The notes beneath the pieces are model-generated. The model searched no databases. It was not told the DNA's origin and worked only from the letters and a program-made list of their open reading frames with translations. Positions 47,241 to 57,609 of a stretch of 64,000 nt of DNA are shown piece after piece; the stretch's first letter is position 1; every line of letters starts with the position of its first letter. The DNA is from Cordilura impudica (lineage: Eukaryota > Arthropoda > Insecta > Diptera > Scathophagidae): NCBI GenBank assembly GCA_963682025.1, contig OY821517.1:18750048-18814047 (forward strand). The letters run 5' to 3'. The position numbers and the translations under genes were made by a program.

Positions 47241-47798
47241 CTGCGCGTCGTTCTTGTTGTTTTATGTGTTACGTTCATTGTAGTCCTTTTGTGTGCTGCT
47301 GCTGAGGGGGCATATGCCGACTCAGAATGTGGCTGTTCATTGTTGTGTCCTTTGTGTTTTATGTCTTTTGTTTGTCGTCTAGGGCCACCAGTCCCGAACT
47401 GTTTGGAGTTCAACTGGTAGTAGTCTCGGCTACGAAGCCTGACCGGAGGCTTTATTCTGGTACCACGGGTGTCAGGAGCCCCTGGAATTTATTCCAGCCT
47501 GGCAGTGGTGCGGCCCCGTTTGGGAGCATCGTGGTGGCTGTGGTTTAGACCCAAATCGCGGGTAGAGCGCAAGCTCGATGTGGAGTTGCATTGCGACCGG
47601 GTGCCGTGACCCATAGATCGGTAGGAGTTTTAGATAGTACTCCGCTCCTCATCCAAGGGGGAGGTCATGCCCAAATGCATGCCTCAAATTGGTACTCGTA
47701 CTGCGAGGGCGCCGGTGGACGCATAGTTTCCACCCGGTGTTAAGTGCACCGTGAGGTCAGGCCACCGCGGCAGGTACTCACGGAAATCTTGAGCACAT
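47241..47798 (+). mobile_element. 5'-truncated R1-clade LINE (3' 558 bp only)
   Basis: Matches the 3' end of the full element (53063-53619) with two differences that I can see. It is preceded and followed by the 14-mer CTGTCCGTCTATCT (47227-47240 and 47799-47812). Only 3' UTR sequence is included. The frames at 47139-47548 are UTR artefacts. Confidence 0.9.
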
Positions 47799-48360
47799 CT
47801 GTCCGTCTATCTCATTCGGTGTTTAGCAGTTGAAGTGATCGGACGTGTTTTACGCAGTGTGGTAAAAGTAAATTGTGAGAATAAATAATAAAGACAGTGA
47901 CTTATAGTGATATTAGTGTTAAAGATAGTGACTTTGTTGATACAGTGGATTGTTGTTGTTAAGGGTGCTCCGCTGAACATAGTGAAATTTGGTGTCTCAA
48001 ATTCTCCGGCGAAAAGTGAGGTTAGACTCGATAAGAAAAACCTCTAGCGGTAAATAGACGCATTAAAGTCAAATAATTTGTGTCGGTAAACGGGTTGTGT
48101 ACCAGCTAACTAGTGTCGGTACGGTTTGCGACCTCGCTACTACCGCTTGGTACATCGGCCAATAGGTGGCGTCGTGTCGATTAAATTATACGCAGCCAGC
48201 GCGTGTGTCCGTCCCTCGTTCTCGCAAAATCAAAGCGTCCGTCCTTCCGTCGGTTTGTCTGTCTTTCCGTCGGTTTGTCCGTCTTTCCGTTTGACGAGTA
48301 AGTTGCTATTGTTGGTGCTATACAAGGTCAGTACTTTTTTGAATTTATTTAAAAATTTGG

Positions 48361-49782
48361 ATGCCGCCTGCGAGCCGGAAGAGGGGTGTTAAGCCGAAAG
48401 GCGACGCCTCTGATATGGCCACGACGGATGGGTGTGGTGCAGGTTTGCCCCCGGCTGGTGGAAGTCTTCTCCGCCACACCGAGAGCGAGCTATCGAGCAC
48501 GGAGATGGAGGAGGTGGTGAAGCGGGTGAAGGTTGTGTCGCCGAAGAAGCCATTGTCACCCAGGTTTCGGCGTCCTGCTGGTGTTGCTTCTGGTGTTGCT
48601 GTTGGTGAAGCTGCTGGTGATTTGGCTGCGGAGTCAGGGGAGGTCGTGGCAGAAGCAACGAGCGACAAAACGTCAGGTGCCAACACAAGGAAGACGCGTG
48701 ACCGTATGAGGGCCCGGCCAGCACGTGAAGCTGGCATAGTTGGCAAGATGAAGGGCGTAAGTGCTGATCTGCTGGAGTTGGTCATGGCCGATGGTGTCGA
48801 TGCGCGGCTTGCCAAGGCGGTCATGGGTCACGTAGGCGATTTTGAACAACTCCTGTTCGGTTTAATCTCCGAGAACGAGCGGCTGAAGGGGCGTTTGGAG
48901 GTGTATGAAGGCGGAAGGGTTGTCGGAGTGCAGCCAGCGGCTTCGAAGGCTCCCATGAGGGCCCAGATGGCGGTTAGGCGTGGTAACGTTGGTGTTTCTG
49001 ATGGTGGTGTGTCTGGTGGTGTCTCTGGTGCAGTTGCGGTGGTGCCCAAGCCTGTGGAAACGTGGTCCGTGGTGGTGAAGGGCAAGAAGGGCGTCACCTC
49101 TAAGGAGGTCGTAGAGAAGGTGCAGAAGGAGGTCGGCCCCACCCTTGGGGTACGTGTCCACGCACTACGGCCTATGCGCGATGGCGGAGCGGTCATTCGG
49201 ACCCCGTCGGTAGCAGAAAGGGAGAGAGTGATGAAGAACGCTAAGTTCGGTGAGGTTGGGTTGGAGGTGTCGGTAAGAGACAAGCTCGGACCGAAGGTTG
49301 TCGTGCAGCGAGTTCATCCGGAAATCACTCCGGATGAATTTATGAACGAGCTGTACGCGAAGAACCTTAAGGAAAGGATGTCCGAGGAAGTCTTCAAGAG
49401 GAGCGTTCGCTTGGTGTCCAGCCCGTGGAAGGCAAATGGCGGCCCGGTTAACGTTGTCCTGGAGGGCAACGCCCACGCTATGGAGCTGCTGACTGATGTT
49501 GGAAGATGTTACATTAATTGGTTCTCGTTTGCGGTACGACATCATGACGCAGTTCCGTGCTGCTACAGGTGCTTAGGGTTCGACCACATGATTAGGGACT
49601 GTCGGATGCCTCACGAAGTTTGTCGCCTATGCGGTACCGCCGGCCATAAAGCCTCACGGTGCGAGAATGAGATAAGATGCCGGAATTGCGCATTTAAGGG
49701 ACTCCCGGCTGGGCATCTTATGATGTCCGAGGCCTGTCCCGTCTACAGCGCAATAGTTGCTAGAGCGAACGCACGCCATTAA
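48361..49782 (+). CDS. ORF1 (gag-like RNA-binding protein) of the R1-clade LINE
   Basis: 473 residues, intact. Nucleic-acid-binding protein that packages the element RNA and is thought to help target-specific integration in R1-type elements. The N-terminal third is basic and low-complexity (MPPASRKRGVKPKG; Val/Gly/Ala-rich stretches). The middle (residues about 240-390) is the conserved gag segment, with VVQRVHPEITPDEF. Three C-terminal zinc knuckles follow: residues 401-414 (CYRCLGFDHMIRDC), 421-434 (CRLCGTAGHKASRC) and 440-459 with wider spacing (C-x2-C-x8-H-x6-C), the pattern usual for R1-clade ORF1. The ATG at 48361 follows a clean 5' UTR. The stop is one base before the ORF2 ATG (TAAAATG), so ORF2 translation is probably by reinitiation. 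Confidence 0.92.
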   Translation: MPPASRKRGVKPKGDASDMATTDGCGAGLPPAGGSLLRHTESELSSTEMEEVVKRVKVVSPKKPLSPRFRRPAGVASGVAVGEAAGDLAAESGEVVAEATSDKTSGANTRKTRDRMRARPAREAGIVGKMKGVSADLLELVMADGVDARLAKAVMGHVGDFEQLLFGLISENERLKGRLEVYEGGRVVGVQPAASKAPMRAQMAVRRGNVGVSDGGVSGGVSGAVAVVPKPVETWSVVVKGKKGVTSKEVVEKVQKEVGPTLGVRVHALRPMRDGGAVIRTPSVAERERVMKNAKFGEVGLEVSVRDKLGPKVVVQRVHPEITPDEFMNELYAKNLKERMSEEVFKRSVRLVSSPWKANGGPVNVVLEGNAHAMELLTDVGRCYINWFSFAVRHHDAVPCCYRCLGFDHMIRDCRMPHEVCRLCGTAGHKASRCENEIRCRNCAFKGLPAGHLMMSEACPVYSAIVARANARH

Positions 49783-49783
49783 A

Positions 49784-52700
49784 ATGGAGGGAACAGATAT
49801 AAAAATCTTGCAGCTTAACTGTCAGCGGTCATACTCCGTGATCTGCGAGCTAGGTCAGGCGATGTGTAACCTGGGCGCGAGTTTTGCCCTAGTGCAGGAG
49901 CCGTATATTACGGATGGCTGCATCAGGGGTTTACCTGGGGGTATGCGCGCGTTTACCGACGACGGTGGTAGCGCCGCTATTGTTGTTAGGGACAGGGACG
50001 TGGACTGTACCGTCATTAGTAGGAGTGTTTGGGGAATCTGCGTTAGTGTAGAAGGGGGTTTTGGTAGAATGTTACTGACGAGCATCTACTGTAGGTTCGG
50101 AACGCCTCTTGAACCCTATTTGGGGTACATGGATTCGGTACTACTACTGGATAGTAGCTCACCTATAATCCTAGCTCTAGACGCAAACGCATGCTCTCCC
50201 ATGTGGTTCTCCAAGATGAGCAGAAATGCTTCTGCTCATCCGAACTACATGCGAGGTGTTATGCTTAGTGAATGGCTGGTCACGAAGCGGCTCATTGTTC
50301 TCAATGAGCCTAGTGAGATGTACACCTATGACGGTCCAGGAGGTTGTAGTGACATTGACGTGACGTTAGGTAATGGGAGGGTAGCTTCAGAGTTTGACAT
50401 TAGTTGGAAGATTAGGGATGACTTTGGGGTGAGTGACCATAGCCTCATTGAGGTTGTGGTCTCTCATCATCGGGCTACGAACGGGACGGACATGCCACGC
50501 AGGTGGCGACTACATGACGTCAATTGGGACATCTACGCTGATGCCTTTAGGGGCACGGCGCTGGATGTCCCAATTGCTGAATTTAGGGATTGGACAATAG
50601 ACAGTCAAGTCGACCAGATAGATCAATGGATGTCCACAGTGAACGACACTCTTCTGGGTCGTTGTCGCCAGACTCGACACAGAGGACTTAAATGGTGGTC
50701 TCGGGAGCTGGATATGATGCGGAGGAATGTCCGACGCCTGAGGAAGCGATTCCAAAGGGGAAGGCGTTCCAATGCTGAAGATCTTGCTCAGCGTAAAGTT
50801 GACTATCTGGCCGCCTTGAGGACGTACAAAGACGAGATTGTTTGTGTCAAGGAGGAGGATTGGAGGACTTTTGTGCAGGACAGCAGAAATGACCCTTGGG
50901 GTCAGGCCTATCGTATAGTCCGGGGTAGACGGAAACAGACGGACTTGACCGGTCTTTGTATAAGTGGAGTGACTTTACTGACGTGGAGACAGTGCACTAG
51001 CGCTTTACTTGAGGCACTTCTTCCAGGGGCTGAACCGGCTGTCCACCCTCTCTATGAGGCGGTGGATGGCCCTCCGCCACTGGAAAGACTAGAAGTGGAT
51101 GCAAGCATGTGCCGAGTCAAGTGTAGAAAGTCTCCGGGTTTGGATGGTATGACTGGAGAGATGTGTAAAAGCATCTGGAAGGCCATACCGGAATACCTGG
51201 AGGCAATCTACAGGAGGTGCATTAGTGAGGGGTACTTCCCTGGGGCTTGGAAGCAAGCCAAAGTTGTGGTGCTCCTGAAGTCTCCCGATAGAGTGAGGAG
51301 CGATCCTCGCTCTTATCGGGGCATAAGCCTTCTCCCAGTACTTGGAAAAGTGCTGGAGAGGATTATGGTCAACAGACTGAAGGAATCCTACAATGAGGTT
51401 GCTTCTGAGTTTCAGTTCGGTTTTAAAGAAGGGAAATCCGTGGAGGATGCTTGGCATCATGTCCGTAATTGTGTGACTGACTGTCCGAACAAATATGTCC
51501 TTGGCATATTTGTTGACTTTAAAGGTGCGTTTGATTACCTCTCGTGGGATAGGGTACTAGACAGACTACGGACAGTAGGTTGTAGAGAGCTTTCCTTATG
51601 GCAAAGCTATTTTAATAGCAGGAAAGTAGTTGCGGTAGGAGCCAGCGATACTGTTTGTAGGGAGGTTGTTAGGGGCTGCCCGCAAGGGTCCATTTGCGGT
51701 CCATTTATTTGGAACCTAATGATGGATCCCTTGTTAAGGTCCCTAAGGACAACCCACCAACTTTGTGCTTACGCGGATGACTTGCTCATCTTAATCGAAG
51801 GTCAGTCTCGTGCTGAACTGGAGAGAAAAGGTGAGGGGGCCATGCGTGAAATCAATGAGTGGGGGAACAGTGTCGGTGTTGAAGTGTCAAGGGAAAAGAC
51901 CGTTTCCATGCTGCTTAAAGGCAGCTTATCGCAGGCTCGCCCACCTGTAGTTCGATCTGGCAATGCCAGCATTCGATACGTGACTCAGGTTAGGTATTTG
52001 GGCATAACCATGGGCGAAAGAATGAACTTTCTAGTTCATCTTTCAACACTTAAGGACAAGTTGACGACAGTTGTGGGAGGAGTCAGACGCATCCTCAGGA
52101 ATGACTGGGGTCTTAGCAGGAGAGCTGTCCGTACCATATATAGTGATCTGTTTGTTGCTTGTGCAACATTCGGCTCGTCTGTATGGTACGGCACCGCTCT
52201 GTCTGCTATGGGCAAGAAACGAATCTTATCTTGTCAGAGAGTGGCAATGCTGGCTTGCATGCCAGTTTGTCACACAGTTTCGACAGATGCTCTTCAAGTT
52301 CTGTTAGGTGCACCTCCCCTTGACTTGGAGGTGGTACGTCGTGGTATTATTTTCAAGGTCAAGAAGGGACTGCCACTATCAGGGCATGATTGGATAACTT
52401 CGACTGAAATCGCTGATTTAGACTTGAGGCAGGTGAAACTCCTGCTGGACGAGCATCTTCTTGCAAGATGGCGTTCACGTTGGACTGAGACGGATAAAGG
52501 CCGAACAACGTACGATTTTATTAAGGACGCGACCTTCGTTAGAGACCGCCCGGACTTTGGCTTCGGCCTTAGCCTGGGTTTCTTACTGACTGGGCATGGC
52601 TCCTTGAATGCTTTTCTGCATAAGAGGGGCCTGTCCGATACGCCGGACTGTAGGTGTGGGAATGGGCCGGAGGACGTCGTACATGTTTTGACCGGGTGTT

Positions 52701-52861
52701 CACTTTATAGTGATATTAGGAATTTGGATAGGATGGGGATTTTACGGACGTCGACAGGATGGGATTTGAGTAGGGCATTAGAGGACGGGCGGACTGTTAG
52801 AAATTTAGGTGAATACGCAAGGGGCGTATTCAATCGTAGGAGAACTGGACGTTTAGTATAG
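49784..52861 (+). CDS. ORF2 (endonuclease-reverse transcriptase) of the R1-clade LINE
   Basis: 1025 residues from the ATG at 49784; the frame is open from 49757, but the ATG just after the ORF1 stop is preferred. N-terminal apurinic-type endonuclease (about residues 1-230): LQLNCQRS, QEPYI, ALDANACSPMW, SDIDVTLG and the catalytic SDHSLIE. Reverse transcriptase: KSPGLDGMTGEM, YRGISLLPVLGKVLERI, FGFKEGKSVEDAW, FVDFKGAFDYLSWD, GCPQGSICGPFIWN, and the catalytic YADD at residues 663-666. C-terminal zinc-finger-like C-x-C-x8-H-x4-C at residues 956-972. No RNase H domain. The organisation is that of the R1 clade, which includes microsatellite- and rDNA-specific elements. No disabling mutation seen. 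Confidence 0.94.
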   Translation: MEGTDIKILQLNCQRSYSVICELGQAMCNLGASFALVQEPYITDGCIRGLPGGMRAFTDDGGSAAIVVRDRDVDCTVISRSVWGICVSVEGGFGRMLLTSIYCRFGTPLEPYLGYMDSVLLLDSSSPIILALDANACSPMWFSKMSRNASAHPNYMRGVMLSEWLVTKRLIVLNEPSEMYTYDGPGGCSDIDVTLGNGRVASEFDISWKIRDDFGVSDHSLIEVVVSHHRATNGTDMPRRWRLHDVNWDIYADAFRGTALDVPIAEFRDWTIDSQVDQIDQWMSTVNDTLLGRCRQTRHRGLKWWSRELDMMRRNVRRLRKRFQRGRRSNAEDLAQRKVDYLAALRTYKDEIVCVKEEDWRTFVQDSRNDPWGQAYRIVRGRRKQTDLTGLCISGVTLLTWRQCTSALLEALLPGAEPAVHPLYEAVDGPPPLERLEVDASMCRVKCRKSPGLDGMTGEMCKSIWKAIPEYLEAIYRRCISEGYFPGAWKQAKVVVLLKSPDRVRSDPRSYRGISLLPVLGKVLERIMVNRLKESYNEVASEFQFGFKEGKSVEDAWHHVRNCVTDCPNKYVLGIFVDFKGAFDYLSWDRVLDRLRTVGCRELSLWQSYFNSRKVVAVGASDTVCREVVRGCPQGSICGPFIWNLMMDPLLRSLRTTHQLCAYADDLLILIEGQSRAELERKGEGAMREINEWGNSVGVEVSREKTVSMLLKGSLSQARPPVVRSGNASIRYVTQVRYLGITMGERMNFLVHLSTLKDKLTTVVGGVRRILRNDWGLSRRAVRTIYSDLFVACATFGSSVWYGTALSAMGKKRILSCQRVAMLACMPVCHTVSTDALQVLLGAPPLDLEVVRRGIIFKVKKGLPLSGHDWITSTEIADLDLRQVKLLLDEHLLARWRSRWTETDKGRTTYDFIKDATFVRDRPDFGFGLSLGFLLTGHGSLNAFLHKRGLSDTPDCRCGNGPEDVVHVLTGCSLYSDIRNLDRMGILRTSTGWDLSRALEDGRTVRNLGEYARGVFNRRRTGRLV

Positions 52862-53846
52862 GTGGCCTCTGATGCGGGCATCCGTGGTGGTGCTTAACTG
52901 CCAATGGGTGGTCGCTCCAGTAGTGCACATCGTCGTGCCTGGATCTCAGATATGAGTATGACTGTTGACGGGGGCTGATACATCGGTATCTGTCCCTCCA
53001 CAACGGTGCACCGTCTTCAGCTCTCTCCCTGGTGTTTGCTGTTGTTGCTGCTACATGTTTCCTGCGCGTCGTTCTTGTTGTTTTATGTGTTACGTTCATT
53101 GTAGTCCTTTTGTGTGCTGCTGCTGAGGGGGCATATGCCGACTCAGAATGTGGCTGTTCATTGTTGTGTCCTTTGTGTTTCATGTCTTTTGTTTGTTGTC
53201 TAGGGCCACCAGTCCCGAACTGTTTGGAGTTCAACTGGTAGTAGTCTCGGCTACGAAGCCTGACCGGAGGCTTTATTCTGGTACCACGGGTGTCAGGAGC
53301 CCCTGGAATTTATTCCAGCCTGGCAGTGGTGCGGCCCCGTTTGGGAGCATCGTGGTGGCTGTGGTTTAGACCCAAATCGCGGGTAGAGCGCAAGCTCGAT
53401 GTGGAGTTGCATTGCGACCGGGTGCCGTGACCCATAGATCGGTAGGAGTTTTAGATAGTACTCCGCTCCTCATCCAAGGGGGAGGTCATGCCCAAATGCA
53501 TGCCTCAAATTGGTACTCGTACTGCGAGGGCGCCGGTGGACGCATAGTTTCCACCCGGTGTTAAGTGCACCGTGAGGTCAGGCCACCGCGGCAGGTACTC
53601 ACGGAAATCTTGAGCACATCTGTCCGTCTATCTGATGAAATCATGCTCATTGACAAAATAAACCATTTACCTAGCGTAACTTAGGATAATCATGCTCATT
53701 CATAAAATAAACCATTTACCAAGCTAAACTTAATATTGTTTGTCAATATTTCGAACAAGTTATGACATAAAATAAGGAGATACCTCTAAAAAATGCCACA
53801 AATTCGGTGTGTTTGTTGTAAGCATTTACAATTCTATGGTATTAAC

Positions 53847-54805
53847 CGCTTAAGTCGAAAATCATGCTTTCGAGAAAAATAGTTTTTTTTTTTATATAAA
53901 TCTAATGGAGCTTCATTACGACTTGGGTCAACATATTTTTATACCCTATACCACTATGTGGTTTGGGTATAATGACAATGTGCTGATGTTTGTAACTACC
54001 AAAAATATTTGACCTAGACCCATCTTTTATTATACCGATCGACTCAGAAACACTTTCAGAATCACTTTCTGAGTCGATGTAGCGATGTCCGTTAAACTAC
54101 AGGTAGCAAATATGAATATATTTTGATGAAATTTGGCATATAAGCTTTAATCGACCATGGGATGAACGCTATTTAAATTCGTCAAATTAGGTCCATTTTC
54201 AGACCTAGTCCCCATACAAATGAACCCCTGTGAAATCGACATAAATTGCCATAAGATCCAAACTATCATTTATATCTCAGTTAGATCTCCATTAATCAGT
54301 AGTCTAAAAATAATCTCCATAGGGTTTTTTTAGTCATAGGCCCCATATAGAGCTGCTTCCCGATCTTCACTTAAATCTATCAAAAAATAAAAATATTGCA
54401 CAGATTTTTCTCAAATTTGGCTTGTATATATTTTTTTCAAAATATAAGTGACTTTACCAAATATGGTCAGGATCGGTCCATTTTTCGACCTAGTCCCCAT
54501 ATAAGCATAACACCCGATATGAACTCTTTCATATCTGCAGCCAAAAAATTAATAACAATGCCACTCAAATTTGGTTTATGCTTATTTTCTATATCCAATT
54601 AGTTGGACCGAAGGGATAGGGTCTCTAACCAATGGTATAGGGTACCTATAGTCGGTTTAGACCGACTATAATTTTCTTACTTGTTATTAGTTTATTATAA
54701 AAAACAGTGTTAGTGAAATAGGGATTTGACGTAAATATAACCCGTTGTTAGTAGAATATGATAGCATACATACTTCAAATCATTCTTAAGTCTTGTTCTT
54801 AAGTC
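53847..54805. mobile_element. family C MITE, copy 2, split by a family A repeat
   Basis: Left part 53847-53940 (CGCTTAAGTCGAAAATCATG) and right part 54686-54805 (ACAGTGTTAGTGAAATAGGG, GATAGCATACATACTTCAAA). Collinear with copy 1 at 46929-47135. The right inverted end is partly duplicated (TTCTTAAGTCTTG twice). Confidence 0.6.
53941..54685 (-). mobile_element. family A repeat, copy 7 (full length)
   Basis: From ATACCCTATACCACTATGTG to the terminal palindrome TATAGTCGGTTTAGACCGAC (54647-54666) and TTTTCTTACTTGTT. The GTCC microsatellite and the next ~50 bp are deleted (54086-54095 region). Confidence 0.8.
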
Positions 54806-54810
54806 TTGTT

Positions 54811-55342
54811 ATACCCTCCACATCTCAGTGGCAGAGGGTATATATAGGTTTGTCATTCCGTTTGTAACGCATCGAAAAACTAATTTCCGACCCAATAAAG
54901 TATATATATTCTTGATCCTTATCACAGCTCGAGTCGATATAGCGATGTCCGTCTGTCCGTCTGTCCGTCTGTCCGTGTGTCTGTTGAAATCACGCTCATT
55001 CAAAAAAAAAAGCATTTACTTAGGTCAGGTTACGAAAAAATTATTTGCCATAATTCCCACCAGGTTGGTATTGAAATCGGAGTAAATCGGGAGCCTCTGC
55101 GCTGAGAAATGAACAAAAGTTTATAGATACCTCTAAAAAAAACATGAAACCTAGTGTTTTCTTGTAATAGTTTAGTGGTTGAACATACAACAACATAAAA
55201 AAAGCCACAAAAAAAATGTGATTCATACATATTAACAATAACAAGAACACAACTACCATGAGCTATGTTAATAGTATTGCCACAAACCGAGGTGGAGGGT
55301 ATCAAAGATTCGGCACAGCCGAATTTAACACTCTTACTTGTT
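54811..55342 (+). mobile_element. family B repeat, copy 3 (full length)
   Basis: ATACCCTCCACATCTCAGTG at the left; TATATATA tract (54900-54908), then 36 bp, then (GTCTGTCC)n at 54949-54976. The right end has the hairpin ATTCGGCACAGCCGAAT (55308-55324) before CTCTTACTTGTT. This TA-core-GTCY arrangement is that described for dipteran mini-me elements. Confidence 0.75.
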
Positions 55343-55473
55343 CTTGTTTACTTTTTCATTTCATATTTTGCTTACATTTGTTATAAGTTGTTCAATAAGT
55401 CTAGATATCTATGTATAATCGAATTTAAAATTCTTATTTGTTTCATCTTATACTCTGAATGTTATATATTTTT
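55343..55473 (+). mobile_element. family B tail, copy 4 (interrupted by insertions)
   Basis: TTGCTTACATTTGTTATAAG, AGTCTAGATATCTATGTATA and CTCTGAATGTTATATATTTT match 46425-46544. The match resumes at 56307 after the family A insertion. Confidence 0.6.
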
Positions 55474-56306
55474 ATACCCTATACCACTATGTTGTTTGGG
55501 TATAATGACTTTGTGCTGCTGTTTGTAACAACCAAAAATATTTGACCTACACCCATATTTAATTATACCGATCGAATCAGAATCAGTATCTGAATCAGAA
55601 TCAGTATCTGATTCGATTTAACGATGTCCGTCCGTCCGTCCGTCCGTCCGTCCGTCCGTCCGTCCGTCTGTGTGTCCATGTAAAGCTTGTAATCAAACTG
55701 CAGGTCGCAAATATGAATATATATTGATGAAATTTGGTATTTGATCTTCTATTGGCCATGGGATGAACGCTATTGAAATTGGTGAGAATCGGTCCATGTT
55801 CAGACCTAGCCCCCATACAAATGACCCCTATGAAATCAACATATATTGCCATAAGATCGAAATTATCATACAAATCTTAGTCAAATTGGGTTTGTATGTA
55901 TATATTACTTCCATTAATCAGTAGTCCAAAAATGATCCCTATTGGACAACTCTTAGTCATAGGCCCCATATAGAGCTGCTTCCCGATCTTCATTCAAATC
56001 TATCAAAAAACAAAAATATTGCACTGATTCTTCTCAAATTTTGTTTGTATATATTTTTGCAAAACACAAGAGACTTTACCAAACATGGTCAGGATCGGTC
56101 TATTTTTGGGCCTGGTCCCCATATAGATATAGCATCCGATATGAATTTTTTCATATCTGCAGCTGAAAAAATTAATAAAAATCCCACTCAAATTTGGTTT
56201 ATGCTTATTTTCTATATCCAGTTAGTTGGGTCTAAGAGATAGGGTCTCTAAACGCATGGTATAGGGTATCGTATAGTCGGTCTAAACCGACTATAATTTT
56301 CTTGTT
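55474..56306 (-). mobile_element. family A repeat, copy 8 (full length)
   Basis: ATACCCTATACCACTATGTT to CCGACTATAATTTTCTTG. The microsatellite at 55626-55667 is ten uninterrupted GTCC units. The flanks match an uninterrupted paralog at 46540-46600, so the insertion point is in a T-run (ATATTTTT / TTTATTTTC). Confidence 0.85.
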
Positions 56307-56367
56307 TATTTTCGTTTTCCAATTAACACTTTCATAAGCTCAAAACATCTTTTCTTCTTTTAATATC

Positions 56368-56475
56368 AAAACGGCTAAAAAGAAATACCTTTCAAATAAT
56401 AAACGTTTGGTCAAAATCGGGATAAAACGGTAGAGCAAAACATCGGTCACAAGAAATCGCCTAGCCTATTAATAT
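56368..56475 (+). repeat. family D repeat, copy 4 (3' end only)
   Basis: AAACGGCTAAAAAGAAATAC, CATCGGTCACAAGAAATCGC, ATTAATATTATAGATAT; equals the end of copies 1 and 2. Confidence 0.55.
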
Positions 56476-57022
56476 TATAGATATCCTCTTTCAATATCTT
56501 TTTTAAAATAATACAAATAATACTTGATCTAGATCTTCTGTTATACCGATTGACTAAGAATCTTTACCAGAGTTGATGTAATGTTATCCATCCGTTCTTA
56601 TGTTTGTGTGTTTTCGCTATTCAAACACGTGAAAATCGGTGTATGTTTAGACAGAAATAAATTCCACTAATATCCAGATTATTGTAAATATACTGAAGAA
56701 ATTTGATTTCTATGTGTTTATTATGTCAGCAAATCATCACTCCAAAATACTCAGTTACATGTAAGACTTTAAAGACAATTATTTGCTACATAATTTTCTC
56801 AAATTTGGTGTGCGTATGATTCTGGAACATATAAGTAAGTGACCTCACTAAATTTAATTGTTATCGGACGACTTCTAGGCCCAGTGCTCAGACAACAATC
56901 ACATTCGATATGGAATTAAATATATTTAAAATTTATATAAAAAATACGAAATTTTCAAACATTTTCAATAAAATCTTAAACGTTTCCTTTTCGTTTCGTT
57001 TTATAGAATGAAACCATTATTT
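56476..57022 (-). mobile_element. family A' repeat, copy 4, and flank
   Basis: GATCTTCTGTTATACCGATT and ATGTTATCCATCCGTTCTTA match 46690-46770. No coding capacity. Confidence 0.5.
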
Positions 57023-57420
57023 TTATATCCTCCACACCAGTGTGCAGACGGTACATACATCATGGTATAAATATCAGTTTCGACTGTATAACATCGAAAA
57101 ATGAATTTATGAACCCGGAAGGTATATATATATATATATATATTTGATTCTTGTAACACCTCGAGTCGATACAGCGATGTTCGTCTGTCCTTCCGTCCAT
57201 CTGCACGTCTATTTCTCTGTCTGTCTATTGAAATCATTCACAAACTTAACCATTTACCTTGTTAAAATTAGAATAATATTATTTCTCCTTATTTCGAAGA
57301 GGTCGGTATTTAAAATGGGGTAAATTGGGCATTATTGTGCTCAGAAATGGTCTAATATATCGAAAGACCTCCAAAAAATGTTAAAAATTCAGTATGTTTG
57401 TTGCAATGATTAATATTAAT
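57023..57420 (+). mobile_element. family B repeat, copy 5
   Basis: ATATCCTCCACACCAGTGTG, a TA tract at 57122-57143, CTCGAGTCGATACAGCGATG, then GTCTGTCCTTCCGTCCATCT. The 3' end is lost after about 57415. Confidence 0.7.
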
Positions 57421-57609
57421 ATAATAAATAATTAATTGTAGTTATTCGTAATAGCTTGATATTAGCATCGTTAGAAGTAATTGCTTGCAGATATGTTAAA
57501 GTTTATATCAGCTGTAGGTATTACTTATATGTGGACTAGGTGTAAAATGATTCAAAATTTTCAAATAATTTTGCATTTGCCACAGATAGACTAATGTAAA
57601 TAGCTGAGT
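57421..57609. other. no gene seen
   Basis: Short AT-rich spacer. Confidence 0.3.

Larger units (their letters stand above)
47813..53619 (+). mobile_element. full-length R1-clade non-LTR retrotransposon in a GTCY microsatellite
   Basis: 5.8 kb: 5' UTR 47813-48360, ORF1 48361-49782, ORF2 49784-52861, 3' UTR 52862-53619, no poly-A tail. Flanked by CTGTCCGTCTATCT (47799-47812 and 53620-53633). GC content is visibly higher than its surroundings, which fits a recently arrived element with its own codon use. The 5' UTR has its own GTCC/GTCT-rich segment at 48208-48293. Both ORFs are open, so it could be active. Confidence 0.92.
47160..53835 (+). mobile_element. family B repeat, copy 2, split by the R1-like LINE pair
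   Basis: Left part 47160-47240 (CTCGAGTCCATATAGCGATG, then the GTCC/GTCT microsatellite) and right part 53634-53835 (GATGAAATCATGCTCATTGA, AATTCGGTGTGTTTGTTGTA). The break lies inside the microsatellite. Confidence 0.75.

Noticed and set aside
48345..49545. Long antisense frames opposite ORF1
   Set aside because: They mirror the GC-rich codon bias of ORF1 on the other strand; no domain or independent signals.
47241..53619. Direct terminal repeats suggesting an LTR retrotransposon
   Set aside because: The coding part is a non-LTR ORF1/ORF2 with an apurinic-type endonuclease; the repeat equals the element's own 3' UTR and is separated by target-site copies, so it is a truncated tandem copy.
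55601..55873. Frame with Arg-Thr-Asp-Gly peptide repeats
   Set aside because: It is the (GTCC)n microsatellite of a family A repeat read as protein; the same happens in other copies.
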